A stretch of DNA of 64,000 nucleotides from contig NZ_FOVF01000015.1 of NCBI RefSeq assembly GCF_900115085.1, positions 29,420 through 93,419 of the forward strand, given 5' to 3'. The notes beneath the pieces were generated by a model. It was not told the origin of the DNA, did not search any database, and was given only the letters and a program-made list of their open reading frames with translations. This DNA is from Dokdonella immobilis (lineage in GTDB: Bacteria; Pseudomonadota; Gammaproteobacteria; Xanthomonadales; Rhodanobacteraceae). The position numbers and the translations under genes were made by a program. Position 1 is the first letter of the stretch; the number at the start of each line of letters is the position of its first letter. This document shows positions 49,834-60,018 of the stretch, piece after piece.

Positions 49834-51645
49834 CTATTTCTTCTTCGGAATATACAAATCCGTGATCGTGCCTTCGTAGACTTCGGCGGCCATGCCGACC
49901 GACTCGCTGAGGGTCGGGTGCGGGTGCACGGTCAGGCCGATGTCGGCGGCTTCGCAGCCCATCTCGATGGCGAGATCGATTTCGGCGATCAGGTCGCCGG
50001 CGTTCGGCGCAACGATGCCGGCGCCGATGATGCGGTGGCTGGCTTCGTCGAAGAGCAGCTTGGTGAAGCCTTCGGTGCGGCCGATGCCAATCGCACGACC
50101 CGAGGCCGCGTGCGGGAACTTGCCAACGCCGTAGGCGATCCCGGCCTTCTTCGCTTCGGTTTCGGTCAGGCCGACCCAGGCGATCTCGGGATCGGTATAG
50201 GCGACCGACGGAATCACGCGCGCGACGAACTCGCTCTTCAGGCCGGCAGCGACTTCGGCCGCGACCTTGCCTTCATGGGTGGCCTTGTGCGCGAGCATGG
50301 GCTGGCCGACCAGGTCGCCGATCGCGAAGATGTGCGGCACGTTCGTGCGCATCTGCTTGTCGACCGGGATGAAGCCGCGCTCGGTGACCTTGACCCCGGC
50401 CGCTTCGGCATTGATCTTGCCACCGTTGGCCGAGCGCCCGACCGCGACGAGCACGCGGTCGTAGGTCTGCGGCTCGGGCGCCTTGTCGCCCTCGAAAGTG
50501 GCGGTGAGGCCCTTCTTGCCGGCCTCGATCTTCGCCACCTTGACCTTGAGATGGATACCGGCGTAGCGCTTGGACAGGCGCTGCTGCAGGGGGCGCACGA
50601 GGTCGGTATCGGCGCCGGGCATGAGTTGGTCGAGCAGCTCGACCACGGTCACTTCACTGCCGAGCGCGTCGTAGACGCAGGCCATTTCTAGGCCGATGAT
50701 GCCGCCACCGACGACCAGCAATTTCTTCGGAATGTCGGCGAGATCGAGCGCATCGGTCGAATCCATCATGCGCTTGTCGTCCCACGGGAAACCCGGCAGC
50801 TTCACGGCCTGCGAACCGGCCGCGATGATCGCCTTTTCGAAGCGCACGAGCTTCTTGCCGTCCTTGCCTTCGACCTCGATTTCGTTCGCCGAGATGAACT
50901 TGCCGGTGCCCTGGACCGTCGTCACCTTGCGTTGCTTGGCCATCCCGGCGAGACCGCCGGTGAGTTGCTTGACGACGTTGTCTTTGTTCGCGCGCAGCTT
51001 GTCGAGGTCGATCTTCGGCTTGCCGAAGCTGATGCCGATGTCTTCGGCGTGGGCGGCTTCTTCGATCACGCGCCCGGCATGCAGCAATGCCTTGGACGGA
51101 ATGCAGCCGACGTTGAGGCAGACGCCACCGAGCGTCGCATGGCGCTCGATCAGGACCGTGTCCATGCCGAGGTCGGCGGCACGGAATGCAGCCGTGTACC
51201 CGCCCGGACCGGAGCCGAGCACGACCACCTGGCATTCGATGTCGGCCTTGCGCCCGCTGGCCGATGCAGCCTTCGGCGCGCTGTTTCCCTCTCCCCCCGG
51301 GAGAGGGTGCCCCGAAGGGGCGGGTGAGGGTTCGGACTTGCCCGCAGGCTCGGCCTTCGGCGCGGCCGCCCCGGCTTTCGCCGGCTTCTCGGCGGCGGCC
51401 GACGCCGCGTCGGTTTCGAGGATCGCCACGACCGTGCCTTCGCTGGCCGTATCGTCGACCTTGACCTTGACCTCCTTGATCACGCCATCGGCCGGCGAGG
51501 GCACTTCCATGGTCGCCTTGTCCGACTCGAGCGTGACGATGCCCTGGTCCTTCTTGACCGAATCACCGGCCTTGACCAGCACTTCGATGACCGGGATATC
51601 GCTGTAGTTGCCGATATCGGGGACCTTGATCTCTGTCGTTGCCAC
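49834..51645 (-). CDS. lpdA: Dihydrolipoyl dehydrogenase (E3) with N-terminal lipoyl domain
   Basis: A 603-residue flavoprotein. The lipoyl domain covers ~1-80 with lipoylated Lys43 (ESDKATMEV). After an Ala/Pro/Lys linker, the E3 core has the FAD motif GSGPGGYTAAF, the redox disulphide CLNVGC (Cys176, Cys181), the NAD motif VVGGGIIGLEMA and the C-terminal active-site His region TVHPHPTLSE. It reoxidises dihydrolipoamide in the pyruvate dehydrogenase complex with NAD+. GTG 51645 follows AAGGAG. Linker residues 106-120 are encoded by a REP-like palindrome (51286-51330), as in aceF. The gene is in one cluster with DUF2059 and aceF; aceE is not in the window. Confidence 0.93.
   Translation of the reverse strand: MATTEIKVPDIGNYSDIPVIEVLVKAGDSVKKDQGIVTLESDKATMEVPSPADGVIKEVKVKVDDTASEGTVVAILETDAASAAAEKPAKAGAAAPKAEPAGKSEPSPAPSGHPLPGGEGNSAPKAASASGRKADIECQVVVLGSGPGGYTAAFRAADLGMDTVLIERHATLGGVCLNVGCIPSKALLHAGRVIEEAAHAEDIGISFGKPKIDLDKLRANKDNVVKQLTGGLAGMAKQRKVTTVQGTGKFISANEIEVEGKDGKKLVRFEKAIIAAGSQAVKLPGFPWDDKRMMDSTDALDLADIPKKLLVVGGGIIGLEMACVYDALGSEVTVVELLDQLMPGADTDLVRPLQQRLSKRYAGIHLKVKVAKIEAGKKGLTATFEGDKAPEPQTYDRVLVAVGRSANGGKINAEAAGVKVTERGFIPVDKQMRTNVPHIFAIGDLVGQPMLAHKATHEGKVAAEVAAGLKSEFVARVIPSVAYTDPEIAWVGLTETEAKKAGIAYGVGKFPHAASGRAIGIGRTEGFTKLLFDEASHRIIGAGIVAPNAGDLIAEIDLAIEMGCEAADIGLTVHPHPTLSESVGMAAEVYEGTITDLYIPKKK
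51286..51330. repeat. REP-like palindrome captured inside the lpdA coding region
   Basis: The stretch contains CCCTCTCCCCCCGGGAGAGG and GCCCCGAAGGGGC, two palindromes. It is nearly identical to 53326-53370 in aceF and related to intergenic repeats at 20754 and 60930. On the lpdA strand it encodes the linker peptide PSPAPSGHPLPGGEG. Confidence 0.85.
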
Positions 51646-51690
51646 GGGAAACTCCTTGGGTGCACTGTCGAAACCGACGCTGGCGTCTGC

Positions 51691-52245
51691 TTATTCTTCG
51701 GAAGCGGTCTCGTCCGCCTCGGCTCCCTGCGCGCAGGTCTTTGCCGCCGCCTGGATGCGCGTGCCGTACTCCTCTCCGAGCGCCTTGAGCTCGGGCATCA
51801 TCGCCTTCATCCGGTCCTGTGTGATGACCATGGACTTCTGCATCAGCTCGGGCATGCGCTCGATCAGCTTCTTGCCGATCGGCGAGCGGTAGAAATCGAT
51901 GACGCCGCGCAACTCCTCGACCGTGAAGACATCCGCATAGACGGCGGCGATATCGACCTTCAGGTTTTCGTCGGTCAGGTAGTCCATCATGCGGTCGCTC
52001 AGCTTGCCGGAAAATTCGCGCAGCACCGGTTGCGCCGCTTCGCAGGCAGCATAAGACTTGAACTGCTCCTCCATCATGCCGCGCATCTGGCCCTGCATCG
52101 ATTGCATGGTCTTGTCGAAATTCATGATCTGCATCAGCTCGATGGACAGCGTGATCTTTTCATCGACCGGCTTTGCCGCGGAAGGGGCCGCTGCTGCCGA
52201 ACCGCAGATGAGCAGCAGGAGTGCAAATACGTACAGCTTCTTCAT
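51691..52245 (-). CDS. DUF2059 family periplasmic protein
   Basis: A 184-residue protein with a signal peptide (MKKLYVFALLLLICGSAAAA). The DUF2059 core is visible at AAVYADVFTVEELRGVIDFY, followed by RSPIGKKLIERMPELMQKS. Function in other bacteria is unknown. It lies between aceF and lpdA: 21 bp after aceF and 45 bp before lpdA, so it is probably co-transcribed with pyruvate dehydrogenase genes although no link in function is known. Confidence 0.87.
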   Translation of the reverse strand: MKKLYVFALLLLICGSAAAAPSAAKPVDEKITLSIELMQIMNFDKTMQSMQGQMRGMMEEQFKSYAACEAAQPVLREFSGKLSDRMMDYLTDENLKVDIAAVYADVFTVEELRGVIDFYRSPIGKKLIERMPELMQKSMVITQDRMKAMMPELKALGEEYGTRIQAAAKTCAQGAEADETASEE

Positions 52246-52266
52246 GACGAATCTCCTTGTCGGGGG

Positions 52267-53700
52267 TCAGAGCAACACGCGACGCATGTCGGCCAGCACC
52301 TGGCCGAGGTAGGTGGTGAAGCGCGCGGCCGAGGCGCCGTCGATGACGCGGTGGTCGTAGCTCAGGGAAAGCGGCAGGATCAGGCGCGGCTGGAAAGCCT
52401 TGCCGTCCCAGACCGGCTTCGTGGCCGACTTCGAGACGCCGAGGATCGCGACCTCGGGCGCATTGACGATCGGCGTGAACGCGGTGCCGCCGATGCCGCC
52501 GAGGCTCGAGATCGAGAAGCAGCCGCCGGACATGTCGGCCGGGCCAAGCTTGCCGTCACGCGCCTTCTTCGCCAGTTCACCGGTCTCCTGCGCGATCTCG
52601 ATCACGCCCTTCCGGTCGGCGTCGCGGATGACCGGCACGACGAGACCGTTCGGCGTGTCGGCGGCGAAGCCGATGTGGAAATACTTCTTGAGGATCAGGT
52701 TTTCGCCGCCGGCATCGAGCGAGGCGTTGAAGTCCGGATACTTCTTCAGCGCGGCGACCACGGCCTTGATCAGGAAGGCGAGCATGGTCAGCTTGATGCC
52801 GGCCTTCTCGTTTTCCTTGTTGAGGCTGACTCGCAGGGCCTCGAGATCGGTGATGTCGGCATCGTCGAACTGGGTGACGTGCGGGATCATGACCCAGTTG
52901 CGGGCGAGGTTGGCGCCCGAGATCTTCTTGATCTTCGACAGCGGCTTGGCTTCGATCTCGCCGAACTTGCCGAAATCGACCTGCGGCCACGGCAGCAGGT
53001 CGAGGCCACCACCGCCACCGGAGACCGCGGCGCGCGCCGGCCCTGCCGAGAGAGCGCGCTTGACGAAATTCTGCACGTCCTCCCGCGTGATGCGGCCGGC
53101 GCGGGCACTGCCGGTGACCTTGGACAGATCGACGCCGAGCTCGCGCGCGAACAGGCGCACGGCCGGGCTCGCATGCGGCACCTTGTCGGGCATGACCGTG
53201 TCGGCGCCGAACGTCACCGGCGGCGTGCGCGGGCCCGAGGCTTCGGGATCGATGTCGGGGGCCAGCGCCGCTGTTTCGATTTCGCTCAGACGCGAAGGCT
53301 GACTGGTGTCGATGGTCGCCTTGCCTCCCTCTCCCGCCGGGAGAGGGTGCCCCGAAGGGGCGGGTGGGGGTTCGGTTCCTGCGGGCTTCTCCGCGCTTGG
53401 CGCCTTCTTTGGCTCTTCGGCTTTCTTCGGCGCTTCGGCCTTCTTCGCCGACTCGCCGCCTGCTTCAGCCTCGATGATCGCAACCACGGTGCCTTCGGAA
53501 ATCTCGTCACCGAGCTTGACCTTGAGCTCCTTGACCACGCCGGCGACCGACGAGGGCACCTCCATGGTCGCTTTGTCCGACTCGAGTGTGACCAGGCCCT
53601 GGTCCTTGGCGACCGTGTCGCCCGGCTTGACCAGGACCTCGATGACCGGGATATCCGTGTAGTTGCCGATATCGGGGACTTTTACTTCGTGGCTGGCCAT
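52267..53700 (-). CDS. aceF: Dihydrolipoamide acetyltransferase (E2 of pyruvate dehydrogenase)
   Basis: A 477-residue E2 protein. One lipoyl domain (1-80, Lys43 in ESDKATMEV), an Ala/Lys/Pro linker, the subunit-binding domain (PAVRLFARELGVDLSKV; GRITREDVQNFVK) and the catalytic domain ending near LSYDHRVIDGASAARFT, with the catalytic His. It transfers acetyl from lipoamide to CoA. ATG 53700 follows GGAG. Linker residues 111-125 (PPPAPSGHPLPAGEG) come from a REP-like palindrome nearly identical to the one in lpdA. The presence of a single lipoyl domain in E2 and one in E3 is a known Lysobacterales/Neisseria-type layout. Confidence 0.93.
   Translation of the reverse strand: MASHEVKVPDIGNYTDIPVIEVLVKPGDTVAKDQGLVTLESDKATMEVPSSVAGVVKELKVKLGDEISEGTVVAIIEAEAGGESAKKAEAPKKAEEPKKAPSAEKPAGTEPPPAPSGHPLPAGEGGKATIDTSQPSRLSEIETAALAPDIDPEASGPRTPPVTFGADTVMPDKVPHASPAVRLFARELGVDLSKVTGSARAGRITREDVQNFVKRALSAGPARAAVSGGGGGLDLLPWPQVDFGKFGEIEAKPLSKIKKISGANLARNWVMIPHVTQFDDADITDLEALRVSLNKENEKAGIKLTMLAFLIKAVVAALKKYPDFNASLDAGGENLILKKYFHIGFAADTPNGLVVPVIRDADRKGVIEIAQETGELAKKARDGKLGPADMSGGCFSISSLGGIGGTAFTPIVNAPEVAILGVSKSATKPVWDGKAFQPRLILPLSLSYDHRVIDGASAARFTTYLGQVLADMRRVLL
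53326..53370. repeat. REP-like palindrome captured inside the aceF coding region
   Basis: CCCTCTCCCGCCGGGAGAGG followed by GCCCCGAAGGGGC matches the insert in lpdA (51286-51330) with very few differences. It lies in the same relative place, the linker after the lipoyl domain, and keeps the frame. Confidence 0.85.
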
Positions 53701-53828
53701 CAAACTGCTCCGGGATGGGGTCGACAGGGGGCAATCGCGAACCGGCATTGTCGCCCTGATGGACGATTACGCCAACCGCTCGCGGCTTGCGACGCATATT
53801 CGCGTCTCCGGCAGGCGATGCGGGACCG

Positions 53829-54185
53829 CTATTGACCGCGCGGATCGGCCCAGATCAGGACTTCGTCGCTGCGCTTGGCGGCGAAGTCGGTGCAACGTCC
53901 GTCGCCACGGCCGGTCAGCCCACCATCGGGTGAACAGACGACGCCACCGCTCTCGTCATACAACGTGCTCGGACGGTCGCAGCAGCTCGGCGGCACGTAA
54001 TAGACGGTCTTGTCGTGATAGCGGTATTGCACGATCCGGTGCGGCGGATTGGCCACCGGCTTGGATTCGAAGCCGGCGATCAGGCCGTCTATCCAGGGCG
54101 CCCGGGTCGGCGAACTCGCCGAGCAGGCGCTCGTGCCGGCCAGGAGCACGGCGAGCAGGGGCGGGACGTTCCATGCGGCTTTCAT
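53829..54185 (-). CDS. Small lipoprotein with conserved Cys pattern (DUF6970-like)
   Basis: A 118-residue protein. The signal peptide with lipobox LLAGTSAC indicates a lipoprotein, probably outer-membrane. The mature part has PVANPPHRIVQYRYHDKTVY, YVPPSCCDRPSTLYDESGGV and GGLTGRGDGRCTDF, a pattern I recall from a family of small secreted proteins (DUF6970). GGAG lies 5 bp before ATG 54185. Function unknown. Confidence 0.72.
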   Translation of the reverse strand: MKAAWNVPPLLAVLLAGTSACSASSPTRAPWIDGLIAGFESKPVANPPHRIVQYRYHDKTVYYVPPSCCDRPSTLYDESGGVVCSPDGGLTGRGDGRCTDFAAKRSDEVLIWADPRGQ

Positions 54186-54316
54186 GGCAGCTCCACGTGA
54201 ACAGGGCACGCGCGAGTATCGCCTGTCCATGCCGGGGTTTTCGAATCCGCGATGAACGCGGTCTTTGCGGGCGAGACTGGTCCGGGTTCTGGTAATGCAC
54301 GCTCCTGCCCCCGTAG

Positions 54317-54344
54317 GTTGGGGTGAGCGCGAGCGAACCCCAAC
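54317..54344. repeat. REP-type hairpin GTTGGGGT / ACCCCAAC
   Basis: A perfect 8-bp stem with a 12-nt loop (GAGCGCGAGCGA). The consensus GTTGGGGTGAGC with GAACCCCAAC is a dispersed repeat. It lies between the divergently transcribed lipoprotein and ABC-F genes. Confidence 0.7.
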
Positions 54345-54466
54345 AACTTGCGGTCGTGAGTTCGAGGCCGCGATGGCGCCGAGGACTCTTGACCTCACCC
54401 CTGCGCCGGCAGGATCCAATGCCTGCAGGCCGCGCGCGGGGCGCTGATTCGAAACACGGCTTCCCG

Positions 54467-54472
54467 TACAAT
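54467..54472 (+). promoter_or_regulatory. Possible -10 box TACAAT upstream of the ABC-F gene
   Basis: TACAAT lies 76 bp upstream of ATG 54549 in otherwise GC-rich DNA. A -35 box at about 17 bp distance (CTGATT) is weak. Confidence 0.35.
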
Positions 54473-54548
54473 AGGGGGTTGCAATGTTGTCCCTGCGGCT
54501 TGCGCACCCGTCGCAAGCGTCGCCCCTGTCACTCCGGAACACCGTCCC

Positions 54549-56132
<1,584 letters not shown>

Positions 56133-56356
56133 AGGCCGGGATTCGGGATTCGGGATTGGTAAAAGCGATCGAGCGGCTTCGATGTTTGATCCCGGTCGCC
56201 CCTCATTTCTTGGGCGTGCAGATTCTGGCGGGTATGATCTGGAGCGCTGTATCCCGGCTTTCGCCGGGATGACGGCGCGCAGGAAGCAGGGTCTCCAATT
56301 GAACCTGATGCTTGCTAGTCACACGCATTTCCGAATCCCCAATCCCGGCCCCAACC
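56133..56356. repeat. Short intergenic repeats, including hairpin ATCCCGGC / GCCGGGAT
   Basis: The hairpin at 56251-56270 (8-bp stem, TTTC loop) is a dispersed element. Tandem GATTCGG-type words occur at 56141-56160, and an inverted counterpart (CCGAATCCCCAATCCC) at 56331-56346, just before the GST start. No gene is present. Confidence 0.6.
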
Positions 56357-56989
56357 ATGTACACCCTCTACTACTCCCCCGGTGCCGCCAGCATGGTCGT
56401 GCACCTTGCCCTACTCGAGCTGGGCGTGGCGCACGAACTGCGCCTGATCGATCTCGAAGCCAGGGCGCAGAAGGATCCGGAGTACCTGCGCCTGAATCCG
56501 AACGGGGTCGTGCCGACCCTGATCATCGATGGCGCGCCGTACTACGAATGCGCGGCGCTCCTGCTGCTGCTTGGCGAGCGGCATGCCGAGGCTGGTCTTG
56601 CGCCGATGCCGGGCCAACCCGGGCGCGGGCGCTACCTGCAGTGGGTGCTGCATCTCGCCAATACCTTGCAGCCGGCGTTTCGGCAGTGGTTCTATCCGGC
56701 CGATTTCGGCCCGCCCGAGCAGAGCGATGCGCTGCGCGATTTCGCGCGCCAGCGCATCGAAGCGGCGTGGGATCGTCTGGATGCCCATCTCGCCGGGCAA
56801 GGCCCCTACGTGCTGGGCACGGCGTTCAGTCTTGCCGATCTGTACGCCACCATGCTCATGCGCTGGTCGCGCAACATGCCGAAGCCGGCCGATCGCTGGC
56901 CCGCGCTTGCGGCACTGGCCCAGCGCATCAAGGCGCGTCCGTCCTGGCGCCGGCTGTATGCGATCGAGGGCCTGACCGAGTGGGCCTGA
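56357..56989 (+). CDS. Glutathione S-transferase family protein
   Basis: A 210-residue GST-fold protein. The N-terminal thioredoxin-like part has the active-site loop LYYSPGAASM and the NPNGVVPTLI cis-Pro segment; the helical C-terminal domain has LGTAFSLADLYATML. The Ser/Ala at the start suggests a beta- or theta-like class. Substrate is unknown. It is followed 55 bp later by the glyoxalase gene on the same strand; both act on glutathione-linked detoxification, so co-transcription is plausible. Confidence 0.87.
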   Translation: MYTLYYSPGAASMVVHLALLELGVAHELRLIDLEARAQKDPEYLRLNPNGVVPTLIIDGAPYYECAALLLLLGERHAEAGLAPMPGQPGRGRYLQWVLHLANTLQPAFRQWFYPADFGPPEQSDALRDFARQRIEAAWDRLDAHLAGQGPYVLGTAFSLADLYATMLMRWSRNMPKPADRWPALAALAQRIKARPSWRRLYAIEGLTEWA

Positions 56990-57044
56990 ACGCGCGACCC
57001 CGCCAAAGGGTCCAATCCAACTGCACTGGACAACGGAGTCATCG

Positions 57045-57467
57045 ATGAAATACCTGCACAGCATGGTCCGCGTGCGCGATCTCGACGCCTCGCTCGAGTT
57101 CTACTGCAAGCAGCTCGGCCTGGTCGAGCTCAAGCGCGTCGACAATGAAAAAGGCCGCTTCACCCTGGTGTTCCTCGCTGCACCGGGTGACGAATCGCGC
57201 GGCCAGATCGAGCTGACCTGGAACTGGGACAGCGAGGACTACGGCAGCGCGCGCAATTTCGGCCACCTCGCTTTCGCCGTCGACGACATCTATGCCTTGT
57301 GCCAGCGCCTGATGGAGGCTGGCGTCACGATCAACCGGCCGCCGCGCGACGGCCACATGGCCTTTGTCCGCTCACCGGACCTGATCTCGATCGAACTGCT
57401 GCAGAAGGGCCCGACCCTGGAACCGCGCGAACCGTGGCTGTCGATGCCGAACACGGGGGTCTGGTAG
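57045..57467 (+). CDS. gloA: Glyoxalase I (lactoylglutathione lyase)-like protein
   Basis: A 140-residue cytoplasmic metalloenzyme of the VOC superfamily. It converts the glutathione hemithioacetal of methylglyoxal to lactoylglutathione. Metal ligands expected at His5 (YLHSMVRV), Glu in IELTWNW, His in GHLAFAV and Glu in SIELLQ are all present. It is about the length of E. coli GloA. GGAG lies upstream of ATG 57045. Confidence 0.85.
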   Translation: MKYLHSMVRVRDLDASLEFYCKQLGLVELKRVDNEKGRFTLVFLAAPGDESRGQIELTWNWDSEDYGSARNFGHLAFAVDDIYALCQRLMEAGVTINRPPRDGHMAFVRSPDLISIELLQKGPTLEPREPWLSMPNTGVW

Positions 57468-57563
57468 CGTGTAGGCTGCGCTGGCTGATCCAGCGGCGGC
57501 AACGCGTGGCGCGACGCACGCGGCTGCCAGTCCCTTCCCGTTTGCCGCCCCAGGAGGCTGCGG

Positions 57564-59993
57564 ATGACGCATGAAAAGGACGCCTCGGCAACGGCGGCGA
57601 CCGAACTCGACGCATTGCCGGTCCAGGCGCACGATTCGACGACGCTGGCGCCCGGCACCCGGCTCGGTGTCTACCGGATTCGCCGCGCCCTCGGCGAAGG
57701 CGGCATGGGCCAGGTCTACCTGGCCGAACAGACCGCTCCGGTGCATCGCGATGTCGCCCTCAAGCTGATCCGCGAGCAGATCGCCAGTCCGCTGGCGTTG
57801 GCCTGGTTCGAGGTCGAGCGCCAGGCGCTGGCGCAGATGCAGCATCCGGCGATCGCGCAGATCTTCGATGCCGGCACCACGCCGGAGGGCCATGCCTACA
57901 TTGCGATGGAGTACGTCGAGGGCGTGCCGCTCGCCGACTACTGCAAGACCCATGCGCTCTCGCGCAAGCAGCGCATGGCCCTGTTCGTGCGCATCTGCCA
58001 GGGCGTCCAGCATGCCCACCAGAAGAGCGTCATCCATCGCGACCTCAAACCGGACAATGTGCTGGTTCGTGACATCGACGGCACACCGATGCCGAAGATC
58101 ATCGATTTCGGCATCGCCGTCGGCGGCGACCCGGCGGCACAGGGCGCGGTCGTGTCGGCGCCGCACAGCGAACGCGCCGGCACGGCCATCTACATGAGTC
58201 CCGAGCAGGCCGCGGGCGGCACCCGCGACATCGACACGCGCAGCGACGTCTACGCGCTCGGCGTCATGCTCTGCGAACTGATGACCGACGCCAGCGCCAG
58301 CGCGCTGAGCACGCGCGCGCACGGCTCGGCGGCAGACTTGCACGGCACCTTGCTCACCGCGTTGGCCAGCAATCCGGCCGCAGTCGACGCGTCCGCGAGT
58401 AATCAGGCCTTGCTGGATGCCGCGCGCCGGCTGCCGATGGAGTTGCGCGCGATCCTGCGCAAGGCACTGGCGATCGACCGGGCCGATCGCTATGACTCCG
58501 CGGCTGCACTGGCCGATGACCTCGAACGCTTTCTTGAACAGCGCCCGGTCAAGGCACTGCCGCCGACGCGCACCTATCTGACCCGTTGCTTCGTCGCCCG
58601 CCACCGCTTCGGACTGTTCGCAGTGAGCGTGGTCCTGGCCGCCCTCATCGTCGGTGCGGCACTCGCCGTGCACGGACTGGCCCAGGCCCGGGCTTCGGCC
58701 GAGCTGGCCCGGGCCGAGGCGGCGAAGTCCGCGCGCGTGGCCGGTTTCGTGCGCAACATGCTGGCCGGCATCGACCCGGACCGCGCGCGTGGCATGGACA
58801 ACACGCTGATGCACACGATCCTCGATTCGGCAGCCGAGCGGATCGGTCGCGAACTCGGCGAGCAACCCGGGGTGCGGGCCGAAATCGAACGCACGATCGC
58901 TGAAAGCTATGCCTCGCTGGGCGACTATCGTCTCGCGCAGGCGCACTTCGACGCAGCCGTCGAGGCCAGCACCAGCGCGGGTTTGCCGGCCGGCGAGATT
59001 GCTCGGGCGCAGGCGCGTTCGGCCTACAACCTCGACAACCAGGGTCGGCAGGCGGAGGCGCTGGCCGCGGCCAGCCAGGCTTCCGAACGCGTGCAATCGC
59101 TGCCGCGGGACGATCGCGACCGACTCAGTGTCGAATCGACCCTGGCCAGCGTCGAAGCCGACACCGGCAAGCCCGAGGAAGCGCGAACGCGTCTGCAGCA
59201 GGTGCTGGAACGGCAGCGCCGGCTGTTCGGGAGCGACAGCGAAGACGTGCTGGCCACGATTTCGGCACTGGCCGACATCGATCTCGATACCAACCATCTC
59301 GATGAAGCACAGCCGTTGTTCGAGGAACTGCTCGAACGACGCATCGAGCGCTACGGCGACGAGCACTCGAAGACCTTCGCGGCAACCAACGGCCTGGCCA
59401 TCGTCGCACTCGAGCAGAAGCGCTTCGCGGATGCCGAAAAACTGCTGGCGCCGCAGCTGCCGACGATCGAACGCGTCTTCGGCGCCGACCATCCGCTGAC
59501 CTTGCGCCTGGTCAGCAACCTCGGTGGCGCGATCCGGCAGCAAGGCCGCAATGAAGACGCGCGGCCCTACTACGAACGTGCCGCCGCGCTATCGCGAACC
59601 CTTTACGGCGAACAGAATCCGAACACGATCGTCGCCGATTCCAATCTTTCGCTGCTGCTGCGCGACAGCGGCGACCTCGCCGGCGCCGAGGCGCGCGGTC
59701 GCATCGCGGTCAGGAACGCCGACATCGTCTGGCCCAACAATGCCTATCGCGCCATCATGCATCGCGAGCTGGCGACCGTTCTCGTCCTCGAACAGCGCTA
59801 CGCGGAGGCCGCGTCGGAGCTCGACCTCGCCTGGGATGTGCTGAGCAAGGCCCAGGGATTCGGGCCGCAGCATCCGCGCAGCCAGGATGTCGTCAGCACC
59901 GCGCTCGACCTCTACAAGGCCTGGGGCAAACCGGACCGCGAAGCGGTCTGGCTGGCACGCAAGGCCGATGCGGCCAGCGCGGCGGGCGGCTGA
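57564..59993 (+). CDS. Ser/Thr protein kinase (PknB-type) with one membrane helix and TPR repeats
   Basis: An 809-residue protein. Kinase domain: ALGEGGMGQVYLAE (Gly-loop 44-49), Lys67 in DVALKLIR, HRDLKPDN (Asp160, Asn165), DFG 181-183 and GTAIYMSPEQA. Unlike the kinase at 41739, the RD Arg is kept, so activation-loop phosphorylation is likely. One membrane helix (FGLFAVSVVLAALIVGAALA) at ~350-370 separates it from ~420 residues of TPR-type repeats. No sigma gene is next to it. The start at 57564 is ATG; the gene lies about 100 bp after the glyoxalase gene. Confidence 0.9.
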   Translation: MTHEKDASATAATELDALPVQAHDSTTLAPGTRLGVYRIRRALGEGGMGQVYLAEQTAPVHRDVALKLIREQIASPLALAWFEVERQALAQMQHPAIAQIFDAGTTPEGHAYIAMEYVEGVPLADYCKTHALSRKQRMALFVRICQGVQHAHQKSVIHRDLKPDNVLVRDIDGTPMPKIIDFGIAVGGDPAAQGAVVSAPHSERAGTAIYMSPEQAAGGTRDIDTRSDVYALGVMLCELMTDASASALSTRAHGSAADLHGTLLTALASNPAAVDASASNQALLDAARRLPMELRAILRKALAIDRADRYDSAAALADDLERFLEQRPVKALPPTRTYLTRCFVARHRFGLFAVSVVLAALIVGAALAVHGLAQARASAELARAEAAKSARVAGFVRNMLAGIDPDRARGMDNTLMHTILDSAAERIGRELGEQPGVRAEIERTIAESYASLGDYRLAQAHFDAAVEASTSAGLPAGEIARAQARSAYNLDNQGRQAEALAAASQASERVQSLPRDDRDRLSVESTLASVEADTGKPEEARTRLQQVLERQRRLFGSDSEDVLATISALADIDLDTNHLDEAQPLFEELLERRIERYGDEHSKTFAATNGLAIVALEQKRFADAEKLLAPQLPTIERVFGADHPLTLRLVSNLGGAIRQQGRNEDARPYYERAAALSRTLYGEQNPNTIVADSNLSLLLRDSGDLAGAEARGRIAVRNADIVWPNNAYRAIMHRELATVLVLEQRYAEAASELDLAWDVLSKAQGFGPQHPRSQDVVSTALDLYKAWGKPDREAVWLARKADAASAAGG

Positions 59994-60018
59994 CCCGGGC
60001 TGGCCTTGTTCGGCGATC

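Larger units (their letters stand above)
54186..54548. other. Intergenic region with repeat and promoter-like box
   Basis: No gene is supported. A repeat GTTGGGGT, 12 nt, ACCCCAAC lies at 54317-54344. It is a REP-type hairpin found widely in related genomes. TACAAT at 54467-54472 could be the -10 box for the ABC-F gene starting at 54549. Confidence 0.5.
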
